Source: Cornus controversa
Lineage: Eukaryota; Streptophyta; Magnoliopsida; Cornales; Cornaceae
Reading direction: 5' to 3'
Assembly: GCA_026545225.1 (NCBI GenBank)
Contig: CM048846.1
Coordinates: 33,863,501-33,927,500 of the forward strand
Length of the DNA: 64,000 bases
Shown piece by piece: positions 1 through 12,041 of this stretch (position 1 is the first letter of the stretch; each line of letters opens with the position of its first letter). Below the pieces are notes generated by a model. It was not told where the DNA came from. It searched no databases and saw only the letters and a list, made by a program, of their open reading frames with translations. The position numbers were made by a program, and so were the translations under genes.

Positions 1-528
1 AATGGGCATTTTGTACGATCGAAATGCTCTCCACAGGGCCTCTAACAACTCTTTACATGGTCCATTTGGAGCCCTATCCACATTCTATCATCCTAGAACC
101 TCTCATACATGATCCCTAATATATTTGAAAGGTTTCAACATCAATTACATGCTCAAAATCATATTCATAATTGAATCATATACCAAAATGAGTCATTCCC
201 TTTCACAAGCACAATCCATTCACAATGAAAACATCATCAAATGAACTAGATGCCACCTTGGGCATTATATAAACCAAACCATTGTCTTTCCACACTCAAC
301 AAGCTTAAAATCCAATACATACATCAAAGTGACATTTGTCTAAAATATAACCACAACCCAAAAAGAAGTCACAGGCCACAAGCTGACATGGATAGCCACA
401 AAATGCACAATGACCAAGAGATAGGAAAAGCACTACTAGAGTTCCACTGGGACACTCATGTCCCATCCATCATCGGCGTTTTATCTGTAAAAAGAGTTTA
501 GAATAAGGGGGTGAGCACCATTGCGGCT
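1..528 (-). mobile_element. Tekay/Del-like LTR, left part (E2, first LTR)
   Basis: This non-coding stretch ends with the 5 bases cggct, which recur at 13462-13466 right after E1. With E1 removed, the text gagcaccattgcggct joins cagtagagatacccc, so 1-528 and 13467-15170 are one interrupted LTR whose beginning lies outside the window. The minus-strand orientation is taken from the purine-rich tract that follows the LTR end at 15170. The short ORF at 250-501 matches no domain I know and is not called. The lineage is inferred from the LTR start at 17598 and the Met-type primer site at about 17575. Confidence 0.6.
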
Positions 529-1948
529 TGATGTGGTCGGAACTAAATTATATTGTAAGCTTAATTTTGCCCTTTTTATCAAAATATAATTTAACCACTC
601 GCAAGAGCACGAATCTTTGTAGATAAGGTTCTATATAGAGGGTATCGATCCCACGAGGACTAGTCGTTAATTGTCATAAAGAAAGATTAATTCTACTTTA
701 ATTCTAAAAACAGGTTTTTGGTTTTGTGTTTAAAACTATTGCGTAAATGAAATGACGATAAAATTAAAGAGTAAAGTTGGGAGAGAGAACTAGGGTTGGT
801 TTCCACCACTAGCCATTCACATGTTCATAAGTGTAGCAAGCATGGGATTCATTAATTAAATGCCTAACAATGTCATTAGGCTTGTGACCTCAATGACATA
901 TCAAAAGATCAATGTGTGTGCTAACCTATCATAATCCATCTTCAACAAGCATAGCTCTTCAACCTAACTAACTACCTAATTACTCTACTCTCTACGTAAA
1001 CACTACATGCATCCAAACTACCTTGTCTTGGCATGGTCTATACAAACTAGCATCACACATTCATTTAAACACCATTATCTAGCCATCATTTGCACTTCTT
1101 GTGGAATATGCAAATGTTGTGCATTCAAGTGACAAAACCTACTCTAAGACAAGAATAAATTTCATATCAAATGAATATATATAAGAAATGTATTTGTGTA
1201 CATAATCACTAGGCTAAATAATCAACATTTAATTACAAATCCCCAAGAGCTACAAAGATGAACAAGTTTACATGGCTAGGGGTTGAAACCAACACCCTAG
1301 TAGAAGAGTTAGTTGCTCATGGTTGCCTTGCACCCTTCCATTGATGAAGAGAATGAAGCTTCTTGGTCTGGTTCAGCCTTTCTCTTCCTCTCCCGAAGGT
1401 CTCTCCTCCAGTCTTCTGATGTGTATATTTTGAGAGATATGAGATATGTGGCTTTTGGTGCTTTTTGTATGCTTTTTGGCTCCTTTGGGCCCACCATATA
1501 TATATATATATCATTATATATATCTCTTGTATCAAGAAGGCCCCCAAAAGTCTTGTTCAAGTCAGACAATCCCCCTAAGTCGTGCAAAAAGGGGGATTTT
1601 GTTGCAAGTGGGAGAGCAGGTGAGCAAGTGGCCAAGTGGGCTCTGCAGCATTTCGATTGATCGAAATTGCATTTCGATTGATCGAGATTTCGATCAATCG
1701 AAATGAGATTTCGATCAATCGAAATCTCGATTGATCGAAATCCACATCTCGATTGATCGAGATGCCTTGGCAACATTTTCTGATTTCATCTCTTGACTGC
1801 AGAAAGCTTCCAACTTTGCTCCATTTACTCCAATACCTGCAAAACATCAAAAACACAAAAATACCGTAAACATATCTCGGTAAACACAAAAACGGAACTA
1901 ACATATGCAATAAAGATGGTTCAAATGCATAGAATTGAACACTTATCA
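529..1948 (-). repeat. E1 left LTR (3' LTR of the minus-strand element)
   Basis: It starts tgatgtggtcgg and ends acacttatca. It is 1420 bp, the same length as the right copy, with mismatches seen only in the last third. It contains a (TA)n tract near 1495-1530 and a cluster of six CGATTGATCG-type quasi-palindromes at 1651-1763. Short ORFs inside it on both strands are spurious. Confidence 0.95.
1651..1763. repeat. Six CGATTGATCG quasi-palindromes in the E1 left LTR
   Basis: Six 16-17-bp units occur in the order forward, forward, reverse, reverse, forward, forward, with the core cgattgatcg or cgatcaatcg flanked by tttcg/cgaaat arms. The unit equals that in 5659-6001. Confidence 0.92.
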
Positions 1949-1961
1949 CACCCCCAAACTT
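1949..1961 (-). other. E1 polypurine tract
   Basis: Read on the minus strand this is aagtttgggggtg immediately before the 3' LTR, the expected place for plus-strand DNA priming. E6 has the identical tract at 45323-45335, directly before its 3' LTR. Confidence 0.85.
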
Positions 1962-3771
1962 ACATATTGCTAGTCCCTTAGCAATACAATATTACAAAAA
2001 TGAAATCAACTATCTTATACAAAAGTTTAATCATGCTCAGTCATCAACTAGATAAAGGGCGCTCATCCATTCATTTCACAATTGGCAAATGCAACAAGTA
2101 TTACAGAACTATGTGGTCATTAGCAAAAATGGACTTTCACAAGCTATAAATGAACGACAGTCCCCACATACTGGCCAGCCCGAACAACTATAACAGTTCC
2201 AACCACAAAATCCTCTTTGAAAAGTGAACATGCATTCTAACGTGTGGCTTTTGTCATATTTGGAGAAGAAAACGAACAAATCTGTTTTTAAGAGAAAAAC
2301 TCATTGAAAATACTCAACATGGCTGTTTCATTATCACAAAACATTCATGATTGCTCATGCGCGGATGACCGTGCAATGCTTAGCTCTTTTTGCTTTCTTG
2401 TAAGCCCATGTAGCGGCATTGGGCCAATGACTCCCAAACCAATTGGTTTTAGGGCATTAGGCGAAGAAGCACCCCTCGGACTTAATAACCGAGCTTACAA
2501 GGCGATGAGCGTAAGCAAGCCACCCGCTTATTACTGCTCAACCTTACACACTTTTACACGAATATTTCCTACTTTGAGGCATAGAAATCCAGTTTATTTA
2601 GTGAGAAGGCTTATTGCATATTTTTCTCTTTTTATTTATTTATTTTTACAACAACCGGAAGAACTTATTCTCTAAGTTGTTCAGATAAAAACAGAAATTT
2701 CAAAAATTCTCCCTCAGACTTATACCCCACAATTTAAAATGCATGTGTGCGAATTTGTGCGGTTAAGGACAAATTTAGGGCAAGAACTGTACGTGCTCGA
2801 ATTTGGACAATAATGTAGACCGTTCTAGCTTACTATCAAGCTTGCAAAAGTGCGGGTATTTACAATGCAAAAGTTCTTAACTACCTGCTGCATTTACCTC
2901 GGACATTCATTCGAATGACTTCCTTTAAAAAGCAAGACATCATGGCAAGCATCCAAAAATATCGAGAAGAAGAAAAAAAAAGAAAAAAAAACTGCTCTAC
3001 AATGACACTCAAAATAATAACCGAACATTGCATGCGTATGCAAGTGGTATAGCATACCGCACCCCCAAACTTATATGCAACATTGTCCTCAATGTTTGGA
3101 CAAGAAGAGCAAGGAAAGAAGTTACCGGGATGGCAGAATGCGAGAAAAATGGAATTCCACAGCAGCGGTCATCCTGTAAATAAGAAAAATCTGCACAGAA
3201 TACCAACTGGATACCACGAGCATTACAAGGAACAAAAAGTAGATAAATAGAACATAATGAAATAATTATGCACAAACAGACAATGCCAATATCACTGTAA
3301 ATCTAATGGTCTGAACTGGTGTTTCCCGATTGTCTAAGAGGTCTATGCGATAAGATATTGACTATCCAGGCGCGCTAACGTATAGCACGCAAAGGGGCTG
3401 CCTTTCTTTATTACCGCCATACTGTGTTGAAGCAATCTCAACAGTATTGGGAATTGAAACCAGGCGGTAATAAACGGAAATCATCAACTGAATCGCATAT
3501 AACAATTAGACAAGTGGTACTACATACATAGTCAAAGTATAGAGAACAGATAGCTTGACGGAAAGCAAAAAAAAAAAAAAAAAGACAGTAAAGATAACAC
3601 ATGGCATAAAAGAAAATATAAATGTATTCCATATAACTGAAAATGAGTTGTAGTACAAAGTGTACCTGCAGGTGGAATACTCAAAAAGAAACTAACATGG
3701 CCAACATGGCCTATCAAACATAAAGAAAGAAAAATACAGAAAATAAAGCAGAAAAGATGAATAAGGTGCAG
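1962..3771 (-). other. E1 3' untranslated region with internal PPT-like box
   Basis: No coding sequence is recognised. On the minus strand the segment around 3060-3105 reads cattgaggacaatgttg and, slightly later, aagtttgggggtg, a second copy of the polypurine tract about 1.1 kb inside the element. E6 has the same pair around 44010-44045. The poly-A run at about 2965-2990 is low complexity. Confidence 0.6.
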
Positions 3772-4995
3772 CTACTCGAGGGCGGGTGGTGGTGGTGGTG
3801 GCTCGGTGGGAGCAGAAGTGGAGGTGGAGGCTCGACCTGCGAACAGGAACTGCAGATCCGGCCGGAAGGCTCGGAACTCGTCTAAGATCGCTCTCTGGCC
3901 CTGTACCAGAGAAGAAATGTCCATCCGAATACCTGCCAGCTGACTCTGCGTCACCTGGACGTGCTCGTCAAAACCCTGCTGGAGCCGCTCTACGTCAGCT
4001 GCCAGGCAGGAATAGCCTGTCGCTAAGATATCATGCCGCTCTGCAGCGACATCCATCTCCTCCTCCTCCATCTCCTCGTCCTCTGTTTCAGCCCCTGCTG
4101 GCTCTCCCTCATCCATCTCCACCGGGGCATCCATATCTACATCGTCTGGTGGATCACCCTGATGGTCCTGTCGCTCTAAGTGTCGCCTCACCCGATCCCA
4201 CTGAGTAGATGTGAAACGGGTGGGCGGTGCCAACTGAATGTCAGTCCGACTGACCGGTATACTGGCACTGCTGAGAAAAGCGGCGATCAGGAATGGAAAG
4301 GGAAGACGCCAACTCGCTGCTCTCCTCTTCCTCTTGTTGATGAGGCCATCCCAAACTTTGTGCATCTGCCCCTAGATAAGCGATGGGACAGAAAACCAAG
4401 CGCCCGTATGGAAAGCATAGAGGCAACGGAGGAGGTCGCCCCTGCGCTCGGCCACGTGCTGCAACGGACACGCGTTCTTGAGGAGAACGGTGTCCAGGAA
4501 CCAATATCTGCTCGGGCACATCGACTTGGACGTGCAGTTGTGGTTGGGCGTGGTAAACGCCCCGCCACACATGTCCATCACTATCGAGAAGAGCGTGGTG
4601 TCTGCTGGGAGCGCTGCACTATAGAGTGGCTGACCATCCGGGCCAACCATGTCCGGCGGCTGCTGGTGAGGGATGCCGAGCATATGAGCAATCCGACTCG
4701 GCGTAATCGTGATCGTGACAGTGGCCACGGTAGTCTCGAGTGTATCTGGCGCTGTGCAGGAGTAGGTCATATGCTCGTAAAAGACCTGCACTAGGCGCTC
4801 GTGTGCCACATCGGTGGGAGGCACACATAGCCGGTCGAGGCGACGCCTCCTGAGCTCGGCAACCGTCCACTCGGTGTCGGGACGCCTCTCGAACTCCGCT
4901 AGGTCGAAAACCTGCTCCGGGTGGAACTTTCGAGACCGGAAGGCTCGCCCGGGCACGTCACTAACAGCACCGGCGGCGTTCTTCACTCTCGCCAT
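3772..4995 (-). pseudogene. E1 third ORF: putative plant transposon protein domain (Transposase_32-like)
   Basis: This minus-strand ORF of about 408 codons starts at ATG 4995 and is interrupted by one TAG (4372-4374). It lies between integrase and 3' LTR, the position of the envelope-like ORF of Athila elements. The first half has the features I associate with the plant-specific PF20167 family: ITPSRIAHMLGIP, SKSMCPSRYWFLDTVLL and GAWFSVPSLI. The second half is a short hydrophobic patch (FPFLIAAFLSSA), an acidic Asp/Glu/Met-rich tract and a Pro-rich tail. Function is unknown. No signal peptide or convincing transmembrane pair is visible, so an envelope role is not supported. GC content and codon use are clearly higher than in gag-pol, suggesting separate ancestry. 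Confidence 0.75.
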
Positions 4996-5025
4996 GGCCT
5001 CGGAACAGTCTGCACTGGATTCCAA

Positions 5026-6172
5026 AAGGTACGTAAATAAAAGATGAATAAGAAGAAAGTTAAACTACTACTAGACTAAAAGAATAAAAATAAAAATGAA
5101 GTCCTAGTCCAAGGTACTGACAAAAATGCAAAAAGTTGCTCTCGAAGAGGCAATGTGAACGGGTGCAACCGACACGAAGGTACCGCGGTTACACACCGTA
5201 CTCTAAGCGTTTTGAAACGAAGAAAATGCCAAATCCCACTCCGTCATGAATTCCTACCCCCCCGAAACCCACAAAAACTCGATTCAGATATCGCAATAGC
5301 AACCATCCACCCCAACATTATCTAACTATGTTTATTCCGCCGTAAAACTATCAAAAATGGCGAGAGAGTAAACAAAAAGTAGCCATGCATCACTTACCTC
5401 GTGAGGAAGAAGATGAACGGCTCAACCGATGAAAACTCCACGCGCAGCCGTGAAGAGAAGATCGCGCAGATGCTAGCGACGGATCGGACTGCATCGGATG
5501 GCGGCGGATGATCGGGAATGGCAGATCGAGTGCTCGGGAATGCTTGGAGAAGACTTGGATCGCACGGAGGAAGAGAAGAAGTCGGATGGTCTTTTAAAAT
5601 GGGAGGGAAGCCCAACGGTTTAAATAGATTTTTGGCTCACGTGCAGGCTCCGCGTGCATTTCGATTGATCGAAATGTGCATTTCGATCAATCGAGATTTC
5701 GATTGATCGAAATCTTGCTTCGATCAATCGAAACCAGCTTCGATGGATTGAGATTGTCTTTTCGCTCAATCGAAAATTCCTCCCTTGAATCACATATTGA
5801 CTTCGATTAATCGAACCTTTAATTGTTTCAATCGAAATTTGATGTCGATCGATCGAAGACCTATCGAAGTGCAATCGAAGAATACCACCTCTCGGGACTT
5901 TGGACTTGGCAAATCTCTGCAATTTTTCGATCAATCGAACTAGATTCTCGATCAATCAAAATTTTCGATTGATCGAAATCTTGGTTTCGATCAATCGAAA
6001 TGCTCAAAAACAGTCAGTGCAAAGTATGCTACAAGGACTTGGATATTTTGGGAATTAGATACTACACTGCTTAGATACAATCCTACTTTGGATTAAAAGG
6101 GACATCATGGAAGCTTGATACCTACCATGGCTTCGCCACCTTACACGTCTATGGCGCGACGTCCAGATCGAC
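5026..6172 (-). other. E1 spacer between integrase and third ORF
   Basis: Non-coding. Its main content is the palindrome array at 5659-6001. The rest shows no coding sequence or named motif. Confidence 0.6.
5659..6001. repeat. Array of CGATTGATCG quasi-palindromes (E1 3' region)
   Basis: About 12 to 14 degenerate copies of tttcgattgatcgaaat or its reverse complement tttcgatcaatcgaaat lie in 343 bp, in both orientations and spaced roughly 20-30 bp. One copy has the perfect core cgatcgatcg (around 5844). The first copies are nearly exact and the middle ones decayed. Confidence 0.9.
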
Positions 6173-7247
6173 TCACGAGTCAAAATATACGGGATCCGTC
6201 AAAGTGACAACATCCACGTATTCGGTGATGACTTGGTCATCCACACACACTTTTAAGCGCTGCCCGTTTACTTTGAACATCGAGCCATCTTTCAAGTCCT
6301 TCAATTCCACCGCTCCGTGGGGAGCGACGGAATTAACCAAAAATGGACCATCCCAACGGGAGCGAAGTTTTTCGGGAAACAAATGGAGGCGCGAGTTGTA
6401 CAACCAAACTTTTTAGCCCGGCGAAAATGTTTTGACTCGAATATTACGATCATGAAAGGCTTTGGACTTTGCCTTATAGATTTTTGCATTCTCATACGCG
6501 TCATGTTGCAATTCTTCTAATTCATTTAATTGAAGCTTTCGATTAGAACCGGCCTATTTCATGTCAAAATTGAAGGTCTTGGTGGCCCACATAGCTTTAT
6601 GCTCCAATTCAACCGGAAGATGGCACGCCTTGCCATAAACTAACCGATAAGGTGATTAGTCGCAATGACCAATCCTTCCGGTCGGGCCGAACAGTTTTCT
6701 GAAGAATGTTCTTAATCTCCCTATTGGATACTTCTACTTGGCCACTAGTTTGAGGATGGTAGGGGGTGGCTACTTTGTGTGTGACGGAGTATTTGAGAAG
6801 CAAGGTTCGAAGGAACCGGTTACAGAAATGCTTACCTCCGTCACTGATGATGGCTCGAGGCGTACCAAACCGGCTAAAAATGTTAGCTTGAATGAATTTA
6901 ACCACGACTGCGTGATCGTTGGTTTTGGTAGCAACGGCCTCTATCCACTTAGATACGTAGTCCACCGCCACAAGTATGTACTCATGACCAGTAGAGGGTG
7001 GAAATGGTCCCATGAAGTCAATGCCCCACACATCGAATATTTCAATGATAAGAATAGGGTTAAGAGGCATCATGTCCTTCCGAGACATCGCGCCAAGGCG
7101 CTGACATCGCTCACAAGAGCGGCAGAATGAATATGCATCCCGATGAAGTGTCGGCCAGAAAAATCCGCATTGAAGAATTTTTGCTACGGTTTTCTTAGCA
7201 CTAAAGTGTCCCCCACAAGCGAGTGTATGACAAAATTTAAGAATGCT
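6173..7247 (-). pseudogene. E1 Pol: integrase with C-terminal SH3-like domain, disrupted
   Basis: It is in the same frame as RT. The HHCC zinc finger (HTLACGGH, then CRSCERC) is followed by the catalytic core. The first Asp is in WGIDFMGPF, the second in IISDGGKHF, and Glu is in [12 protein letters not shown]. Downstream of DWSLRL about 60 bp present in relatives appear to be missing near 6650, shifting the frame. Two more stops follow (near 6557 and 6412). The C-terminal part at 6403-6173 has the Athila-type [16 protein letters not shown] and GPF motifs. Integrase inserts the cDNA in the nucleus; this copy cannot make a complete one. The deletion size is estimated from family memory. Confidence 0.88.
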
Positions 7248-9857
7248 TTAGAATTCACTGTTGGGTACACACTTACGAATTATTTGATCGGGGCAGTATT
7301 TGAACAATTGAGGATCGTCCCAATAATATGATCGTGATTGGGAGAGAAAACGATCCTTCTCTTGTTTGGTCCAAGAAGATGGTATTTTACCGGTTGCCAA
7401 ATAATTAACCACATCCGCATACCAAGGGATACTCTCTTGAGAGATGACAAAGAGTTGTTCATCCGGGAAGGATTCACAAACTGGAATGGAATTATGAAGG
7501 GATTCAACAAGAATTCTAGAAAGGTGGTCAGCTACCACATTTTCAGTTCCCTTTTTGTCTCTAATCTCAAAATTGAACTCTTGCAACAAGAGTATCCATC
7601 GGATCAACCTAGGCTTGGTGTCCTTTTTCGCCAAAAGATGCCGGAGGGCAGCATGGTCCGAATAGACAATGACCTTTGAACCTAATAAATAAGCTCGAAA
7701 TTTGTCTAATGCAAATACTACCGCAAGCAATTCTTTTTCCGTTGTGGTATAATTGATTTGAGCCTCGGAAAGGGTTTTACTTGCGTAATAGATGACGTGT
7801 GGCAGTTTGTCTACTCGTTGCCCTAAGACCGCACCCATGGCATAGTCGGATGCATCACACATAATCTCAAATGGGAGAGCCCAATTTGGAGAGATTAGAA
7901 TTGGAGCGGTTGTAAGCATGGCGCGGAGTTTTTCAAAAGCGTCAAGGCACGCTTCATCAAAGGTAAAGCAAGACTCTTTTTCAAGAAGGCGACACAAAGG
8001 CCGAGAGATCTTGCTAAAGTCTTTGATGAAACGGCGATAAAAGCCCGCATGCCCAAGGAATGAACGAATCTCTCTCACCGTGGATGGTGGAGGAAGTTTG
8101 GAAATGAGCTCAACCTTGGCTTTATCAACCTCTATTCCTCGCTTAGACACAATATGCCCTAGGACAATACCCTCTTGAACCATAAAATGACTCTTTTCCC
8201 AACTAAGAATTAGGTTGGTTTCTTGACATCGTTTGAGAACACAAGCTAGATTTTGGAGGCATGATTCATATGAAGGCCCAAAAAGGGAAAAATCATCCAT
8301 GAACACTTCTAAGAATTTTTCCACCATGTCCGAGAAGATAGACATCATACACCGTTGAAAAGTTACCGGTGCATTGCACAACCCAAAGGGCATGCGTCTA
8401 TAAGCAAATGTGCCGAAAGGACATGTAAAGGTGGTTTTCTCTTGGTCCCTCGGGTCTATAGCAACCTGATTATAGCCGAAATATCCATCCAAAAAGCAAT
8501 AAAAGCTTTGCCCGGCCAATCTCTCCAATATTTGATCAATGAATGGGAGGGGGAAGTGATCTTTCCGAGTGGCTGAATTTAATTTCCTATAATCAATGCA
8601 CACTCTCCATCCTGTGGTGGTGCGTTGGGGAACTAATTCACCCTTATCATTAGGTTGCACCGTAATACCAGACTTCTTTGGAACCACTTGAGTGGGACTA
8701 ACCCACTTGCTATCAGAGATGGGGTATATGATCCCCGCATCTAGTAACTTCACCACCTCCTTCATTACAACGTCCTTCATGTTTGGATTCAATCGACGTT
8801 GTGCCTCCCTTGAGGTCTTTGCATCCTCTTCCAAGTGTATGCGATGCATACAAACAGAAGGGTCTATTCCCTTAAGATCTACCACACTCCATCCTATTGC
8901 TTCCTTGTGCTCTTTGAGCACCTTTATGAGTTCCAATTCTTGATCATTTGTGAGATTGGAAGCAATAATGACTGGAAGGGTCTCATTTGCGCCCAAGAAA
9001 ACATACTTGAGTGTAGCTGGAAGAGGCTTGAGCTCAAGTTGTGGTGGGGAAATTAAAGAAGGAGTTTGGGGAGTTTTGGACAAAGGGGGCAAGGGTTCTC
9101 TCGGAACTCTCCACTTAGGCAAATCCATGACAGTATTAACATCGAGCATGGAATTGACTTCACATATGGATTGCTCAATGTCAAAATCATCATAGTTAAA
9201 ATGATTTAGGCATGCCTCTAAAGGGTCCGTGGAAAGAATAGAAGGAAGTGCTTCTTGAACAAGGTCGTCCACAACATCGACACAAAAGCACTCACTTTCA
9301 TCGTCGGGTGTGTGGTGGGAAGCATTGAAGATGTTCAAGCGGACTTTCATATTCCCAAAAGAGATGTCCATCACTCCAGTACGGCAATTAACGCAAGCGT
9401 TTGCCGTGGCCAAGAATGGACGACCTAGAATGATAGGGATATGGTGATTCAGATTTTGAACTGGTTCCGTGTCAAGGACTATGAAGTCCACCGGAAAATA
9501 GAATTTGTCCACTTGAATGATGACATCCTCAATGATGCCACGTGGTTGCTTCACCGAACGGTCGGCAAGTTGCAACACAACCGTGGTATGCTTAAGTTCC
9601 CCCAAACCTAGTTGTTGGTAAACTGAGAATGGAAGCAAATTGACACTAGCCCCTAGATCAAGAAGTGTTTTTTCAAAAGATTGATTTCAGATGGTGCACG
9701 AAATGGTCGGAGCACCCGGATCTTTGAATTTAGGAGGGGCTTGGTGTTGAAAAATGAAGCTTATGTGCTCAGTTAAGAGGACTTTCTTAGGAACTTTATT
9801 CCTAGATTTGCGCTTTTGAGTGCATAAGTCCTTCAAGAATTTCACATAGGAGGGAAT
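7248..9857 (-). pseudogene. pol: E1 Pol: protease, reverse transcriptase, RNase H
   Basis: It continues in the gag frame after the TAA. A second stop (TGA, 9687-9689) lies just before the protease motif DLGASVNLLP, and 796 codons then stay open from 9638. Counted from 9638, RT spans about 250-510: LDGYFGYNQVAIDP at about 383-396 and the catalytic FMDDF at 446-450. The usual Ser-Gly-Tyr of this motif is Phe-Gly-Tyr here. RNase H follows with CDASDYAMGAV (Asp595), TTEKELLAV (Glu634) and YSDH (Asp661). It ends in TAA (7248-7250) where relatives read on into integrase. RT and RNase H look complete, but three stops separate them from Gag and from integrase. Confidence 0.92.
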
Positions 9858-11756
9858 TTATCGAATAGCATCAAGGAGAGGGAGATTGATCTTTACTTGT
9901 TTGAAGATCTCCATCATGTCTTGGATTTTCTCTCCTTGCTTCCCGAAATGAGAAGGTTCCTTCAATCGTTGAGGAAAAGGAACCGGAGGTTCATAAGAGG
10001 TGTCAAGATTTGGAATTGATGATGACACAACTTCACTTGCCTTTCCTTTTGGATTAAAAGGGGTATTTTGCAAATTTGGATTTGACGGAAACAATTTTGG
10101 ATTTAATTGGGATTCTTTTGGATTTTTAGGTTGCTCTTGTAATTCCTTTCTCTCTTCCTCTCCTACCTTGGAGTTAATGGTTTTACCACTCCTCAAGGTT
10201 GTGATTGATTGAACTTGCTCTGGAGGAGCACTACAATTTGAAGATGATGGATCTTCAATCAAATGGACACCTTTGGGATTCGCCACCGGTTGACTCGGCA
10301 ACTTACCTTCCTCCCTTCTATTTAAGGCATTAGCTAGTTGCCCGATTTGAGCTTCTAACCTAGCCATAGATTGAGCGTTGGCTTCAAGCGTAGCGATTGA
10401 TTGAGAGTGAGTTTGCAATAAGCGGGTGTTGGCCTCAAGATTGCTTATCACTCGTTCTTCAAAGCTTTGGCTTCTTGGAGGAGGTGGTGGTTGTTGGTAA
10501 TTTGATCTTTGATTGTAAGGTTGAGGGTTTGGCCTATAATGAGGCTGTTGAGATTGGGAATTAAAAGAACTTTGCCCTTGGAAAGAGGGACTCGATTCTT
10601 GATTCTTCCATGAAAAAGCCGGATGGTTCTTGTAACCAAGATTGTACGTGTTCGAATATGGATCATTCATTTGTTTAGCGTACAAGGCATTCGCTTGCTC
10701 TTGAGCATAATCGGGGGATTGCCCGGCAATAGGACAATCTCGCACAAAATGCGAAGTGCTATAGCAAAACGAACACCCCTCCTGATTTTGGATAGATTGG
10801 TTAGGAATAGGCAGCCCATTTTTCATGATTAAATCCATTTTTCGGGAAAAGGCTTCTACTTGCATGGCTACCTCATCTACCCGTGAAATCTCATGCACTC
10901 CTCTACAAGGTTGGGTGGCCTTCCCTTTCCTAGTGGAGGAGCGTTGAGCTGAATTGTTGCTTAGGGTTTGAAAAAGTTTCCATGCCTCATCGGGGCTTTT
11001 CAAAAGGTACCCACCCCCACACGCAGAGTCTATCATTTGTCTATGTTGCTCACTCACCCCATCATAAAAACTCTGCACTAGCTGCCATTTTGGGACAGCA
11101 TGATGCGGACAAGATTTTAAGAGATCTTTTAACCTCTCCCACGTCTCATGGAATTGTTCTTGGTCAATTTGGGTGAATCCGGTGATTGCTCGCCGAATAT
11201 CACTTGTCTTACCCATTGGGAAGTATTTTTTTAAGAACTCTATTTGCATTTCCGCCCAAGAATGGATTGAGTTGGGTTCTAGGGAATTGAACCAACTTCT
11301 AGCCTTATCTTTTAGGGAAAATGGAAACATACGTAGCTTTAGATCATCCTCCGTAAAGTGTGGTACACGAATGGTGGAACACACGGAAAAGAAGTAATCT
11401 AAGTGCCGGTATGGATCCTCATTAGGAAGACCGTGAAAGCTGTTAAGAAGGTTGAGGGTGGAGGACTTTATTTCAAATTGATTTGCCGCTACATCCGGAA
11501 ATTGAATACACGAAGGTACTTCAAATGTAGTCGGAAGGTAAAAGTCCATAAGCAACTCTCCTTGAGGAGGTGGTGGTGGAGGTGGTTGTTCATGATTAAA
11601 AGGAGGTAGACCGGGAGGTTGTCTCTCATTTGGTTCCATGTTTTCAGTTCTAGGCAAAATAGGGTCCCTAGAGGTTCCTCTACGTTGTCTAAGTGTTCGT
11701 TCAAGTTCACTATTACAAGGAAGCAAAGGAAGTGACAATGACCGTCTACCTAGCAT
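9858..11756 (-). CDS. gag: E1 Gag (capsid/nucleocapsid) polyprotein
   Basis: The ORF has 632 codons and starts at ATG 11756. Residues about 90-270 form the retrotransposon Gag domain, including RSWFNSLEPNSIHSW and EFLKKYFPMG. A CCHC zinc knuckle C-X2-C-X4-H-X4-C lies at C328, C331, H336 and C341, followed by a Pro/Gln-rich segment and a leucine-repeat segment around 435-475. Gag packages element RNA into cytoplasmic particles. The frame ends in TAA (9858-9860) after DAIR. E6 has a glutamine codon at the matching place, so this stop looks like a CAA to TAA change and Gag and protease were probably one frame. This is the only long intact protein of E1. Confidence 0.93.
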   Translation of the reverse strand: MLGRRSLSLPLLPCNSELERTLRQRRGTSRDPILPRTENMEPNERQPPGLPPFNHEQPPPPPPPQGELLMDFYLPTTFEVPSCIQFPDVAANQFEIKSSTLNLLNSFHGLPNEDPYRHLDYFFSVCSTIRVPHFTEDDLKLRMFPFSLKDKARSWFNSLEPNSIHSWAEMQIEFLKKYFPMGKTSDIRRAITGFTQIDQEQFHETWERLKDLLKSCPHHAVPKWQLVQSFYDGVSEQHRQMIDSACGGGYLLKSPDEAWKLFQTLSNNSAQRSSTRKGKATQPCRGVHEISRVDEVAMQVEAFSRKMDLIMKNGLPIPNQSIQNQEGCSFCYSTSHFVRDCPIAGQSPDYAQEQANALYAKQMNDPYSNTYNLGYKNHPAFSWKNQESSPSFQGQSSFNSQSQQPHYRPNPQPYNQRSNYQQPPPPPRSQSFEERVISNLEANTRLLQTHSQSIATLEANAQSMARLEAQIGQLANALNRREEGKLPSQPVANPKGVHLIEDPSSSNCSAPPEQVQSITTLRSGKTINSKVGEEERKELQEQPKNPKESQLNPKLFPSNPNLQNTPFNPKGKASEVVSSSIPNLDTSYEPPVPFPQRLKEPSHFGKQGEKIQDMMEIFKQVKINLPLLDAIR

Positions 11757-12017
11757 GCATTAACAATTGAACAGCACCTCTACACACAAAGTAACAATAA
11801 TATATACAAAAGAATGTGAATGATTCAAACCACCAATTTTTGAAGTTATACTCACAAAGGGGTCCAATTTGAATTCTTCTAGATGCCCGCAATGTGGTAT
11901 ACCTAAAATCAAGAAGTTTGAGATATAAGAACAAGATATATACAAAAAGAATGAAAGAATTTCTAGCCTAAGAATTAAACCAGATTTAATCTTCCAATGG
12001 CGACAATTAAACCGTAG
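11757..12017 (-). other. E1 5' leader (untranslated)
   Basis: This 261-bp AT-rich stretch lies between primer site and gag start. No ORF with recognisable content is seen. The packaging signal would be expected here, but none can be identified by eye. Confidence 0.6.
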
Positions 12018-12035
12018 TCCCCGGCAACGGCGCCA
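12018..12035 (-). other. E1 primer binding site, tRNA-Asp type
   Basis: The minus strand reads tggcgccgttgccgggga, 6 nt inside the 5' LTR. The plus strand is identical to what I know as the 3' end of plant tRNA-Asp including CCA (18 nt). E6 has the same 18-nt site at 40523-40540. tRNA-Asp priming is known for Athila-type elements. Confidence 0.9.
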
Positions 12036-12041
12036 AAATTT

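Noticed and set aside
1309..1776. ORFs on both strands inside the E1 LTR (also 12830-13462)
   Set aside because: They recur in both LTRs, have no domain, and much of their sequence comes from the (TA)n tract and the palindrome array.
3772..4995. True envelope gene making E1 a plant endogenous retrovirus
   Set aside because: No signal peptide, furin-like site or convincing transmembrane helices; the domain resembles a plant transposon protein family.
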